From: CAWGJC01 sp965276665
GTDB taxonomy: Bacteria; Pseudomonadota; Alphaproteobacteria; Acetobacterales; Acetobacteraceae
Direction: 5' to 3'
Length of the DNA: 64,000 bases
Assembly (NCBI GenBank): GCA_965276665.1
Contig: OZ255620.1
Location: forward strand, 4,526,001 to 4,590,000
The position numbers were made by a program, and so were the translations under genes. Each line of letters starts with the position of its first letter. The first letter of the stretch is position 1. The notes beneath the pieces are model-generated. The model was not told the origin of the DNA. It made no database searches and worked only from the letters and a program-made list of their open reading frames with translations. Positions 51,509 to 60,302 of this stretch are shown here, piece by piece.

Positions 51509-52572
51509 CCGATTACTTCCTGGCCTCCAAAAATCATACGACGGATAATCGGTGCCGTAAGTCCCGCACTGAACCCCAGCGTTGGCGCACTTGCCGCATT
51601 CAGCCGGTTCATCTGTTCCACGCTCAATTTGAAGTCGGTTGCGGCGATGTTGCTTTCAAGCTGAGACACTTTGCTCGCGCCGATGATCGTCGAGGTTATG
51701 CCAGGGCGAGCAACCGCCCAAGCGAGAGCAACTTGCGCCGCAGGGCGATCGACCTCGGCGGCGACGGTTTTCAATACGTCCAGAATGTCCCAGTTCTGGT
51801 CGGTGAACTTGGAGTTGCCGAATGGGTTTGCGCCGCTTAAGCGGCCGGTATCGCGCGTATTCGCGCGATTGTATTTGCCGGTTAGGAAGCCGCCGGCCAG
51901 CGGGCTCCAGGGCATGACACCCATGCCGGCCTCTCTCGCCGCAGGAATATGTTCGCTCTCGACATCGCGCGCAACGAGGGAATATTCGACCTGCATGGCG
52001 ATTGGGCCAGGGCTTCGCCGTTCAAAAGCGATAGTGGCAGCTTTCATCGCCAGCCATGCCGGCGTGTCGGAAAAGGCATAGTAGCGGATTTTGCCTGACC
52101 GCACGAGGTTGCCCAGCGTCTGCACGATTTCCTCGACGGGTGTCACGCCATCCCAGATATGCATCCAGTAGATGTCGATGTAATCAGTTTCGAGCCGCCT
52201 CAAGGATGCATTCAGCGCCCGGTGGATGTTCTTTGCCCCGGCCCCCCCGGCATTTGGATTGCTCCCGCCCGCCTGGGTCGGCGCGAGCGGACTGGCGGAG
52301 CCGTTGAACGCAAACTTGGTCGCGAGCACGATTTCATCCCGCGACTTGGTAAGCTTGATGAATCGTCCCACCAATTCCTCGCTCGTGCCACCTGAATAGA
52401 TGTCCGCCGTATCGATGAAGTTGCCGCCGGCTGCCCGATAGGCATCGAAGATCGCCCGCGACGTATTTTCGTCCGCCCCCCATGCGCCCGGTCCGAACGT
52501 CATCGTGCCCAAGGCAAGCGGGCTAACGACGAGGCCCGAGCGGCCCAGCGTCCGAAATTCATTGAGTGACAT
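51496..52572 (-). CDS. Aldo/keto reductase
   Basis: 358 residues, complete. RTLGRSGLVVSPLALGTMTFG, GNFIDTADIYSGGTSEELVGRF (catalytic Asp and Tyr), IVLATKFAF (Lys), YIDIYWMHIWD (His), and the C-terminal cofactor segment STIIGASKVSQLESNI. NADPH-dependent reductase of AKR class; substrate unknown. Divergent from a TetR-type gene whose start lies 83 bases away and which would be its natural regulator. Confidence 0.92.
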   Translation of the reverse strand: MSLNEFRTLGRSGLVVSPLALGTMTFGPGAWGADENTSRAIFDAYRAAGGNFIDTADIYSGGTSEELVGRFIKLTKSRDEIVLATKFAFNGSASPLAPTQAGGSNPNAGGAGAKNIHRALNASLRRLETDYIDIYWMHIWDGVTPVEEIVQTLGNLVRSGKIRYYAFSDTPAWLAMKAATIAFERRSPGPIAMQVEYSLVARDVESEHIPAAREAGMGVMPWSPLAGGFLTGKYNRANTRDTGRLSGANPFGNSKFTDQNWDILDVLKTVAAEVDRPAAQVALAWAVARPGITSTIIGASKVSQLESNIAATDFKLSVEQMNRLNAASAPTLGFSAGLTAPIIRRMIFGGQEVIGWAE

Positions 52573-52655
52573 GGGCTCGCAGCTTCCATGGTGTTCGTTA
52601 TGAATGTCTACTCTCGCATCTATCTTTGAGTTTCAATCTTTTCCTAGTGATCGAT

Positions 52656-53295
52656 ATGGAATTCAATGAAACGGCATCGCGCCGGAAGAAAGGCCGGCCA
52701 CTATCTTTCGACCGGGATGCGGCGCTCGAAAAGGCGATGCTGACATTCTGGCGCTACGGTTACGAAACCACCTCGATCGTGGATCTTACCACGGCAATGG
52801 GCGTGAGTGCGCACAGCCTGTACACAGCCTTTGGGAACAAGAAGCAACTGTTCCTGGAAGCGGTGCGCCTCTATGCCGGCGACTTGGAGGCGATGGGTCG
52901 AGCGATCAATAGCGCACCTACATCCCGGCAGGCCGCCCACGAGCTGCTGACAGGTGCTGCGATTGCCTACACCGGCCGAAGGGATGTCTTTTGGCTAGCG
53001 CAACGGCTAGCGGGTCGCCTGCCTCAGCCGGTGTCCAGCTCGCGGTCGCGGAGAGAAGGCTGGAAATTGTCTCTTTCCTGAACAATCGATTGAACGGGAC
53101 ATATCGGAAGACCTGCTGCCATCGGGAACACAAGCCGCTGCGCTTTCAGGGCTGGTCATGGCAGTGACTCAGGGCATGTCAGTGTTGGCGCGGGATGGTG
53201 CGACGCGCGCCTCGCTATTGGCTATTGTTCAGACTGCAATGGGTGCGTGGCCATGTGAAGGAACCGGGCAATCGAACGAGACATGCGGATGCTGA
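52656..53295 (+). pseudogene. TetR/AcrR family regulator, disrupted by two frameshifts
   Basis: The first 106 codons are a normal TetR N-terminus (RGRPLSFDRDAALEKAMLTFWRYGYETTSIVDLTTAMGVSAHSLYTAFGNKKQLFLEAV). At about 52975 the frame breaks: the family sequence continues as GCLLASATASG and ERRLEIVSFL in the next frame. A second shift near 53085 leads into DISEDLLPSG, AALSGLVMAVTQGMSVLARDGATRASLLAIV in the third. All parts are recognisable, so decay is recent or due to sequencing errors. Confidence 0.75.
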
Positions 53296-53329
53296 TCACC
53301 ACCTCGGTATGTGCCTGGGACGCCGCTGC

Positions 53330-53431
53330 GGATCTGCGGCGGGAGCTCAGGCGCACCGAGGTTCGCTCGACGATCTCGAAAGCCTGCGCAGCGGTGCTGC
53401 CGCATCGGATGGCGTGATCCACCTGGCCTTC
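53330..53431 (+). pseudogene. SDR/NAD(P)-dependent epimerase fragment
   Basis: A short frame reads AGAQAHRGSLDDLESLRSGAAASDGVIHLAF, the second and third strand region of atypical SDR (epimerase-like) proteins. Neither the Gly-rich NAD motif before it nor the catalytic Tyr after it is in frame. Only about 100 bases are identifiable. Between here and 53890 there is no intact gene; a minus-strand stretch at about 53640-53760 reads as a possible membrane-protein scrap. Confidence 0.5.
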
Positions 53432-53890
53432 AGAATGCCGCGAAGCCTTGACGCGCGCCGCAAACCCGATTCATTACTCGTTCGGCACGCAATTGTTCCC
53501 ACGATGCGGCGCTCTCAGGAAAGAGCGGGAACGCGTTGCCGCTCGTCACCCCCAAGAATGTTCACGGGCGAGGAAGGTTTGCCACCGCTCGATCTGGCGG
53601 ACACCGGATCTAGGACCGATGGGCTCGTCGGCGGGAGATAAGCCTCAGCCAAGGCATCAAATGGAAGGCACTCATCAGCATGTACATCGGGACCATCCCG
53701 CTTAGCGGCGAGTCATGCCCGGCCAGCAGAGCATGTCCATCGGGCCCGCGCCGAGAGCACCCGTCATCAACGCCATGATTGCGAAGGTCGGCGCGGCCGC
53801 GAGGCACAACCATTTGGCTATGCCGAGCGCGGCCACAGCGGCCTCGTCATCACGGCTCGCACCGCCGGTCGAGTTGGCGCGAAGCCTCGG

Positions 53891-54687
53891 TCATGCCGTC
53901 GCGCCTGCGTCGAGGTTCCGCAAGGCGGCCTCTCCGGCGTCCGACACCGTGACCCATTTCGGGTCGGGCGAGGCCTCCGCGGCGTAGTTGTCGTGCCAAT
54001 TCCACACCATTTGTAGGGCGGGCTCTTGGGGTAGCCCTCCGGCGAGTCTTCCCACGTCTCCTGGCGGCCGAGCGGCGTCGCGTCGAGATAGCTCCAGGTG
54101 CTCCCCATCGCCTCGTCCCCGCGGTTGTTGATGAAGTAGGTGCGAAACACGCGCTCGTCGTCGCGGAAGAACACATTATGCCCGTGCCACTGATCCACGC
54201 CGAAATCGGCGTCGAAACTGTCCGTGATGGTGTACCAGGCCATCTCCCAGCCCATCCGCGTCTTCAGGCGCGCGATGTCCGCCTGTGGTGCGCGCGAGGC
54301 GTACACGAGTTTGGTGTCGTGGACGTTCAGATGGGCGAGGTGAGCAACCTGATCGGCTCCAAGAGAGCCGCCGCGGCAGGCATGCTCGGGCCAGCCGAAC
54401 ACCCCGGGTTCAAAGAAGGCGCGGTATATGATCAGTTGGCGCCGGCCTTCGAACAGGTCGAGCAGGCTCGCCGTGCGCATCGGCCCCTCAAACACGTACA
54501 CGGTCTCCACGGCCATCCACGGCATCCGCCGGCGTTCGGCGGCCAGCGCGTCATGGGCTCGCATCTGGGCCTTTTCCTTCATGAGCAACTGCTGGCGCGC
54601 AGCCTCCCACGCCTGCGGCGAAACGATCGGTGGCGTGTGCATGGCGCGCTGTCCGCCTTTCCGTTCGTTCTTAGGCGATTTAGTCAT
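53891..54687 (-). pseudogene. DUF899 family thioredoxin-like protein, frameshifted near the C-terminus
   Basis: The frame starts MTKSPKNERKGG and has the DUF899 pattern: VSPQAWEAARQQLLMKEKAQMRAHDALAAERRRMPW, DLFEGRRQLIIYRAFFEPG, CRGGSLGADQVAHLAHLNVHDTKLVYASRAP, RMGWEMAWYTI. After SPPYKW the frame becomes unlike the family; one base earlier the other frame continues WNWHDNYAAEASPDPKWVTVSDAGEAALRNL and stops at 53891. Without correction the protein would run on to 53818. The lesion removes about 40 residues and could be tolerated. Confidence 0.75.
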
Positions 54688-54831
54688 GGTCGTACAACCT
54701 CCGAATTGAACGAGCTCCCGGGCCTTCCGACTGAAATGCGACCGCATCGCTGCCGATCGCTCGTTGTTGGTCATGAGCCAGCTTGGCACCGGCATATCGG
54801 GCGGTGGGAGTGACAAGTGTGGCGGGATTTC

Positions 54832-55083
54832 GATGGACTCGCTGATCACCGCCGCGGCGCGGGCACTCGCAACGGGCGATCTCCTCGGCGCATTGAAGCG
54901 GGTCGCATTGCGCGACGACGCGCCGGCGCTCGCGCTGCGCGGCATTGCGATGGCGCAGCCCGGCGACTTCGTCCGCGCAAAGGCACTCCTGCGAAGTGCA
55001 TCGCGCGCTTCGGTCCGAAAGAGGCGGTGGCCCGTGCAAGGTGCGTCGTCGCCGAGGCCGAGATCGCGCTAGGCTCCGGCCTC
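54832..55083 (+). pseudogene. Truncated, frameshifted gene of unknown function
   Basis: From the ATG at 54832: MDSLITAAARALATGDLLGALKRV, then ALRGIAMAQPGDFVRAKALLRSA. A shift near 55010 moves the family-like continuation GPKEAVARARCVVAEAEIAL to another frame, which then ends at the transposase remnant. It looks like a helical repeat protein whose 3' part was removed by the insertion element. I do not know the family's function. Confidence 0.5.
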
Positions 55084-55084
55084 G

Positions 55085-55616
55085 CTACGCGAGCTGAAAT
55101 GTGGCGGTAACTGGGAGGCAGATGGCTCAGAAGAAGGTGTGCGCGCGCCGGTGATAGCGGGTTGCGATCCGCTGCCGGTCCTTGAGGCGGCCGAACATGT
55201 TTTCGATGCGGGGGCGCTGGCGGTAGAGCGTTTTGTCGTAGGACAGCGCGGGCTTGCGGCTGCGTGTCGAAGGGATGCACGGGGTGATGCCGCGCTGGAG
55301 CAACTCGGCGCGGAACTGGTTGCTGTCATAGCCGCGATCGGCGAGCATTTCGCGAGCGGACGGCAGCGCGGGCAGGATCAAGGGGGCGCCCCTATGGCCG
55401 CTCATCTGCCCTTCGGTGAGCAGCAGCACGACCGGACGGCCGTGCCCGTCGCAGACGGCGTGCAGCTTTGAGTTCAGGCCGTCCTTGGTGCGTCCGATGC
55501 AGCGAGGAGCAGCCCCGTTTGCAGCAGGCTGGCCGCCGTGCGGTGCGCCTTGAGCGCGGAAAGAACGGCTCGATCCGGCGCATCTGAGCGCGGGACAGCA
55601 GGAGCAGGTTTGGCAT
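55085..55616 (-). pseudogene. IS5-family transposase remnant
   Basis: The start MPNLLLLSRAQMRRIEPFFP and the C-terminal half (RTKDGLNSKLHAVCDGHGRPVVLLLTEGQMSGH, ADRGYDSNQFR, YRQRPRIENMFGRLKDRQRIATRY) are typical of IS5/IS427 DDE transposases. The DRGYD and later Glu of the catalytic triad remain, but the central part with the first Asp is deleted, the halves are in different frames, and a stop follows HTFF. Inactive. Ends of the element are not clear. Confidence 0.85.
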
Positions 55617-55690
55617 CGGACACCTCCGACCCGCTTAGAATCATGCCTCGCCAAGCCGGGTAAAGGGTCCCGAGCCCAGAGCATTTTCAG

Positions 55691-55782
55691 TTAAGCCGGC
55701 GCCGGCCCTCGCTCCACCGGCCTCCCACGAAAGTATACTACCGATGGGGGGGCCGGGCGGGGGCGAGGGCCGGCGCCGACTC
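55691..55782. repeat. Palindromic dispersed repeat, copy B
   Basis: Inverted copy of the element at 23554-23649. Ends read GTTAAGCCGGCGCC and GGCGCCGACT. The core in reverse contains the same CATCGGT.GTATACTTTCGT block. Outer flanks AGCATTTTCA and GAAGGTGAAAATG also match copy A. One terminal arm has drifted (CTCCCCCC instead of CTTAAC). Confidence 0.8.
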
Positions 55783-55935
55783 CCCCCGAAGGTGAAAATG
55801 TTCTAGAACCCGGGTGGCGCTTCGGGCAGGGGAGGCACCGTTGCGGGAGATCGTTGGCGTCTGATTGCGCTTCGCACGAAGGCATCAAGCACCGGAGCAC
55901 ATCGGGCGCGGCCTGTTTAAAGCAATGCCGTATCG

Positions 55936-55998
55936 GGTTCTAAGGGCGATTGCCCTTAGCGGGGTCCCAAGTGATGCATAGGGGCAGCGCCCCTGGCC
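55936..55998. repeat. Partial copy of the 33834-34046 dispersed element
   Basis: GGTTCTAAGGGCGA, GCCCTTAGCGGGGTCC and GGGGCAGCGCCCCTGGCC match the right arm of the element at 33996-34046. A 10-base insert (around AAGTGATGCAT) separates the two palindromic parts. Its neighbour on the left, about 55870-55935, also resembles that element's centre. The remaining bases to 56237 hold no gene I can support. Confidence 0.7.
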
Positions 55999-56237
55999 TA
56001 AACCCTGCCGCCTCAAAACCCTGCCGCCGCGCCGCCGCGCGGATGGTCCTGCGGGGCTATCACCATGCTTCTCCCTGACCGTGCACCCGATCGACGTCCC
56101 TACGCATACGTTATCCCTTCGATTAGATCCGCCCGGCCCGTCGCGGCGTTGCAATGTCGCGGAATAGGCGCCTGGTCCCGGCGTCCGTCCCGAACCGGGA
56201 GGATGACGATGATGACGGGCAGAATCCGGCGCGGCGC

Positions 56238-57296
56238 ATGACCCGAGTGTTTGTGAACGCGATCGGCACGGCGGTTCCACCGCACGACATGCACGCGAAA
56301 TTCCTCGATTTCGCTCCTAGTCTGCTCGACGATTCCCGCAAGATGCGGCTGTTCGGGCGGATGGGGGAGCGGGCGGGGATCGACCATCGCTATTCGGTGC
56401 TCGCCCCGCATCCGGGGGCCGATTGCATCGATGCGGGCGGCCTTTACACGCGGGGGGCGTTTCCCGACACGCGGCGGCGGATGCGCGTCTATGACGAGCA
56501 GGCGCTGCCGCTGGCGATGCGCGCGATCGCCGATCTCGGCCTCGAGCGGGCGCGCGGCGCGACCCATCTCATCATCTCCTCCTGCACCGGGTTCGCCGCG
56601 CCCAGCGTCGATCTGCAGATCGCGATGGCGCTCGGCCTGCCGCCCGGGGTGGAGCGCACGCTGGTGGGCTTCATGGGCTGCTCCGCCGCGCTCAACGCGC
56701 TTCGCCTCGCCCGCCACACGGTCAGGAGCGACCCGGCGGCGCGGGTTCTGGTGGTGAACGTGGAGCTCTGCACCCTGCATTTCCGCGAGACCGTCGATCT
56801 CGAGGAGATGCTCTCCTATCTGATCTTCGCCGATGGCTGTGCGGCCAGCCTGGTGAGCGCGGACCCAGAGGGGATCGAGCTCGGCGCCTTTAGCTCGGCG
56901 GTGGTGCCGGACACCGAAGGCCATATCACCTGGAATATCGGCGAGGCCGGCTTCCTGATGCATCTCTCGGCGGCGCTGCCGGCGGCGGTGCAATCGGCGC
57001 TGCATGCCAATCTGCGCGCCATTCTCGGCGATCTGCCGGAGGCGGAGGTGGCGCTCTGGGCGGTGCATCCCGGCGGCCGCTCGATCCTCGATGCGGTGGA
57101 GCGCGCGCTCGCCGGGCCGGTCGACCTGCGCGCCTCGCGGGAGGTGCTGCGCCGCTTCGGCAATATGTCCTCGCCCACCGTGATGTTCGTGCTGCAGCGG
57201 CTGATGGCGGACAAGGACGCCGCCGGCGAGGGCTGCCTGCTGGCCTTCGGCCCCGGCGTCTCGGTCGAGGCCGCGCGGTTCCGCAAGGCGGCGTGA
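56238..57296 (+). CDS. Type III polyketide synthase (chalcone/stilbene synthase family)
   Basis: 352 residues from MTRVFVNAIGTAVPP; an in-frame region upstream is not family-like. The catalytic triad is complete: Cys148 (GFMGCSAALNALR), His277 (WAVHPGGRSILD), Asn309 (FGNMSSPT). SSCTGFAAPSVD is the usual flank. It condenses malonyl-CoA onto an acyl starter to make pyrones, resorcinols or phloroglucinols; the product cannot be predicted. GTGA overlap with a methyltransferase gene. Confidence 0.95.
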   Translation: MTRVFVNAIGTAVPPHDMHAKFLDFAPSLLDDSRKMRLFGRMGERAGIDHRYSVLAPHPGADCIDAGGLYTRGAFPDTRRRMRVYDEQALPLAMRAIADLGLERARGATHLIISSCTGFAAPSVDLQIAMALGLPPGVERTLVGFMGCSAALNALRLARHTVRSDPAARVLVVNVELCTLHFRETVDLEEMLSYLIFADGCAASLVSADPEGIELGAFSSAVVPDTEGHITWNIGEAGFLMHLSAALPAAVQSALHANLRAILGDLPEAEVALWAVHPGGRSILDAVERALAGPVDLRASREVLRRFGNMSSPTVMFVLQRLMADKDAAGEGCLLAFGPGVSVEAARFRKAA

Positions 57297-58012
57297 TCGT
57301 GGCGGGGTTCGACCCGGCCCGACGTCTCCTGGTGCCGGAGCGGATGGACACCGAGCGGGTCGAGCCGGCCGATCTCGCGCGCTGCCTCGCCGATCTGGAG
57401 CGGCTGAGCGGCCTCACCCTCGGCTATCGCCCGACGCTCGCCTGGTTTGCGCGGGTCACTGCCGCGCTGCCGGCGGGTAGCCCGCTCAGCGTGCTCGACA
57501 TCGCCTGCGGCGGCGGCGACATGCTGCGCGCGATCTGGGCCAAGGCGCGGGGGAAGGGCTGGCGGGTGCGGCTGCTCGGGGTGGACACCAACCCGGACAC
57601 CATCGCGATCGCGCGGGGGCGCACGCCGGAGGAGGCGCCGATCGACTACATCGTAGGGGATGCGCTGGCGCTGAGCTGCGACGCCGATCTGATCATCAAT
57701 GCCTTGTTCCTGCACCATCTCGACACGCAAGACGCGGTGCATCTCCTGCGCTGGATGGCGGGGCGGGCCCGGCGCGGCTGGCTGGTGAACGATCTGCACC
57801 GCCACGCCCTGTCCTATTGGGGGCTGCGGCTCGGCACGCCGTTGCTCGGCATGCACCGCTTCGTGCGAGCCGACGGTCCCACGTCGGTGGCCCGCGGCTG
57901 GTCGGCGGCCGAGCTGCGCGCGCTGGCGGCGCAGGCCGGGCTGTCGGACGCGGTGCTGCGCTGGCACCTGCCGTTCCGCTGGAGCCTGGAGGGCGAGACC
58001 CTTCGTGCATGA
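57293..58012 (+). CDS. SAM-dependent class I methyltransferase
   Basis: 239 residues from a GTG overlapping the PKS stop. Motif I VLDIACGGGDMLRAI, then LLGVDTNPDTIAIAR and ADLIINALFLHHLDTQDAVHLLRWM. C-terminal part similar to the methyltransferases found next to type III PKS genes in proteobacteria. Likely methylates the polyketide or its hydroxyl groups. It overlaps the FAD-oxidoreductase gene by eight bases. Confidence 0.9.
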   Translation: MIVAGFDPARRLLVPERMDTERVEPADLARCLADLERLSGLTLGYRPTLAWFARVTAALPAGSPLSVLDIACGGGDMLRAIWAKARGKGWRVRLLGVDTNPDTIAIARGRTPEEAPIDYIVGDALALSCDADLIINALFLHHLDTQDAVHLLRWMAGRARRGWLVNDLHRHALSYWGLRLGTPLLGMHRFVRADGPTSVARGWSAAELRALAAQAGLSDAVLRWHLPFRWSLEGETLRA

Positions 58013-59069
58013 TTGCGCGGTGGTGGGGGGCGGCCCGGCCGGCGCGGCGCTCGCCATCCGCCTGGCGCGGGCCGGACGGGACGTGCTGCTGGTGGAGCGG
58101 AGCGAAGGCGCGCACGACAAGGTCTGCGGCGAATTCCTCAGCGCCTCGGCGCTCGCCGCCTTGGGCGGGCTCGGCGTCGATCCCGCGAAGCTCGGTGCCA
58201 TCCCGATCACCCGGATGGCGGTCCTCGCGGGGGCCCGGCGCGCCGGCGCGCCGCTGCCGTTTCCCGCCGCGAGCCTGTCGCGCCACGTGATGGATGAGGC
58301 GTTGCTCCTCCGCGCCGCGGCGCTCGGCGTCCGGGTGCGGCGGGGCGTCATCGTCCGCGGTGCGGGGGCCGATTGGATCGATGCCGGCGAAGGCCGGATC
58401 GCGGCACGGCAGGTGGCGATCGCGACCGGCAAGCGGGAGCTGCGCGGCCATGCGCGCGAGACGCAGCGCCGGCGCTGGACCGGGTTGAAGCTGCATCTCC
58501 GCCTCGCGCCCGCGGCGGCGGCGGCCGCCGCCGGCCGGATCGGGCTGCATCTGCTTCCCGGGGGCTATGCCGGGCTGCAACCGGTGCCGGGCGGCTTCGC
58601 CAATCTTTGTCTCGCGACCTGCGACCCGGTGCTGATCCGCGCCCGCGGGACCGAGGAGCTGCTGGACGTTCTCACCAGCATCGCGCCTTCGCTCGGCACT
58701 GTGCTGGCCGGGGCCGAGCCGTGCTGGCCGCGCCCGCTCGCGATCGCCGGCGTGCCCTATGGCTACCTGCGCCAGGCGCGGGAGACGGGCGTGTTTCATC
58801 TCGGCGACCAGTTCGCCGTGATTCCGTCTTTCTGCGGGGACGGCATGGCGATCGCCCTGGCGAGCGGGGAGGCGGCCGCCTCCGCGCTGCTCGACGGGCA
58901 GCCGGCCGCGGCCTACCACGCGGCGTTCCGCCGGCGTCTGCGTCCGCAATTCCGCCGGGCCGCCCTGCTGTCGCGCGCGATCGGCGCCGCGCCGCGCGCC
59001 CTGGTGACGGTCGGCGCCCTGTTCCCCGGCCTGATGAGCCGGGCGGCGCGCCTCACGCGCGCGGGGTGA
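58005..59069 (+). CDS. FAD-dependent oxidoreductase (geranylgeranyl-reductase/PHBH-like)
   Basis: 354 residues from a GTG. Rossmann motif CAVVGGGPAGAALAIRLARAGRDVLLVERS, then KVCGEFLSASALAAL (the VCGE motif of this reductase group), and a FAD-phosphate segment FCGDGMAIALASGEAAA where the usual GD is present. It would hydroxylate or reduce the polyketide product. Third gene of the cassette; the order PKS-methyltransferase-oxidoreductase is conserved in many proteobacteria. Confidence 0.88.
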   Translation: MHDCAVVGGGPAGAALAIRLARAGRDVLLVERSEGAHDKVCGEFLSASALAALGGLGVDPAKLGAIPITRMAVLAGARRAGAPLPFPAASLSRHVMDEALLLRAAALGVRVRRGVIVRGAGADWIDAGEGRIAARQVAIATGKRELRGHARETQRRRWTGLKLHLRLAPAAAAAAAGRIGLHLLPGGYAGLQPVPGGFANLCLATCDPVLIRARGTEELLDVLTSIAPSLGTVLAGAEPCWPRPLAIAGVPYGYLRQARETGVFHLGDQFAVIPSFCGDGMAIALASGEAAASALLDGQPAAAYHAAFRRRLRPQFRRAALLSRAIGAAPRALVTVGALFPGLMSRAARLTRAG

Positions 59070-59161
59070 GCGGTCTCAGCCCTCTCAAGGCGACGAGAGC
59101 GCCGCCATGCCGTCCGCGCTCCTGGCGAGACCCCGGCCGACCGATCCGGGCAGCGGACCGG

Positions 59162-60172
59162 TCAGTTCGGCAAGGCGTGCTGGAAATGGTCGAGATAGCC
59201 GAACAGGCCGGGCGCGCCGCCGGTGTGGAGGAACACCACAATCTCGTCCTTCGTGAAGGCGCCCTTGCGGATCAGGTCGATCAACCCGGCCATTCCTTTC
59301 CCCGAATAGACCGGGTCGAGGAAGATGCCTTCATGGCGCGCGAGCATGGCGACGGCCTCGGTCATGCCCGGCGTCGGGTGGCCGTAGCCGGTGCCGACAT
59401 AGTCGCAATTTGCCTCCACGCTGTCGCGGGGCACGCCGCCCTTCACGCCGAGATAATCGGCCGTTTCCTCGGCAAGCCGGTGCACGTTCGCCTCCTGCCG
59501 GTCTTTGGGAGCGCGCACGCCGATGCCGAGCACGCGGATGCCGGCATTCAGCCCGGTCAGGCCTGCGACCAGACCGGCCTGGGTGCCGGCGCTTCCCGTC
59601 GCGTGCACCAGCCGGTCGATCTTGAGCCCCTGATCGTTCGCCTGGCCGAGCAATTCCATTGCGACCGCCGCGTAACCGAGCGCGCCCACCCGGTTGGAAC
59701 CGCCGCCCGGGATGACATAGGACCGCGCGCCGGAGCCGCGCAATTTTTCGCCCACCTCGTCGATCGCCGCCTGCATGTCGGTGCCGCCGGGGCGGAACTC
59801 GATCGTCGCGCCGAGCAGCCGGTCGAGCAGCACGTTGCCGCTGTTGAGATAATCATTGTCGTTGGTGTCGATGCGGTGCTCCAGCACGGCGGTGCAGCGG
59901 AGGCCGAGCTTGGCGGCCATCGCGGCGGTCTGCCGCACGTGGTTCGACTGCACCGCCCCTTGCGTCACGATGTGGTCGGCCCCCTGGGCACGCGCCTCGC
60001 CGAGCAGGAATTCGAGCTTGCGCACCTTGTTGCCGCCGAGCCCGGCGCCGGTGAGGTCGTCGCGCTTCATCCAGATTTGCGGGCCGCCGAGGTGCTTGGT
60101 GAGGTTCGGCAGGAACTCGAGCGGCGTCGGCGCTTGGCACAATTTTACGCGCGGAAAGCGGCTGAAATTCAC
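59162..60172 (-). CDS. D-cysteine desulfhydrase / 1-aminocyclopropane-1-carboxylate deaminase family
   Basis: 336 residues from a GTG eight bases after AGGAG. PLP-enzyme features: WMKRDDLTGAGLGGNKVRKLEFLLGEA (Lys of GNKVRK binds PLP), TQGAVQSNHVRQTAAMAAKLGL, PGGGSNRVGALGYA, HATGSAGTQAGLVAG, GYGHPTPGM and DPVYSGKGMAGL. The group contains D-cysteine desulfhydrase (pyruvate, sulfide and ammonia) and ACC deaminase. Key substrate residues cannot be separated by eye, so the call stays at family level. Confidence 0.9.
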   Translation of the reverse strand: MNFSRFPRVKLCQAPTPLEFLPNLTKHLGGPQIWMKRDDLTGAGLGGNKVRKLEFLLGEARAQGADHIVTQGAVQSNHVRQTAAMAAKLGLRCTAVLEHRIDTNDNDYLNSGNVLLDRLLGATIEFRPGGTDMQAAIDEVGEKLRGSGARSYVIPGGGSNRVGALGYAAVAMELLGQANDQGLKIDRLVHATGSAGTQAGLVAGLTGLNAGIRVLGIGVRAPKDRQEANVHRLAEETADYLGVKGGVPRDSVEANCDYVGTGYGHPTPGMTEAVAMLARHEGIFLDPVYSGKGMAGLIDLIRKGAFTKDEIVVFLHTGGAPGLFGYLDHFQHALPN

Positions 60173-60302
60173 CGGGGCGTCTCCTGGTTCGGGGTTTTCG
60201 GGAAAATCGCACTCCGAGGCCGCGGGATCAATCCGGCGTGTTTTTTGCGGCGGGGAATAACCGATGGCCCTGCATCGTCGTATGAGCTTGTGAGACGACG
60301 GG

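Noticed and set aside
53818..53890. Extension of the DUF899 protein to 53818
   Set aside because: The sequence after SPPYKW in this frame is not family-like; the family C-terminus is in the neighbouring frame and stops at 53891.
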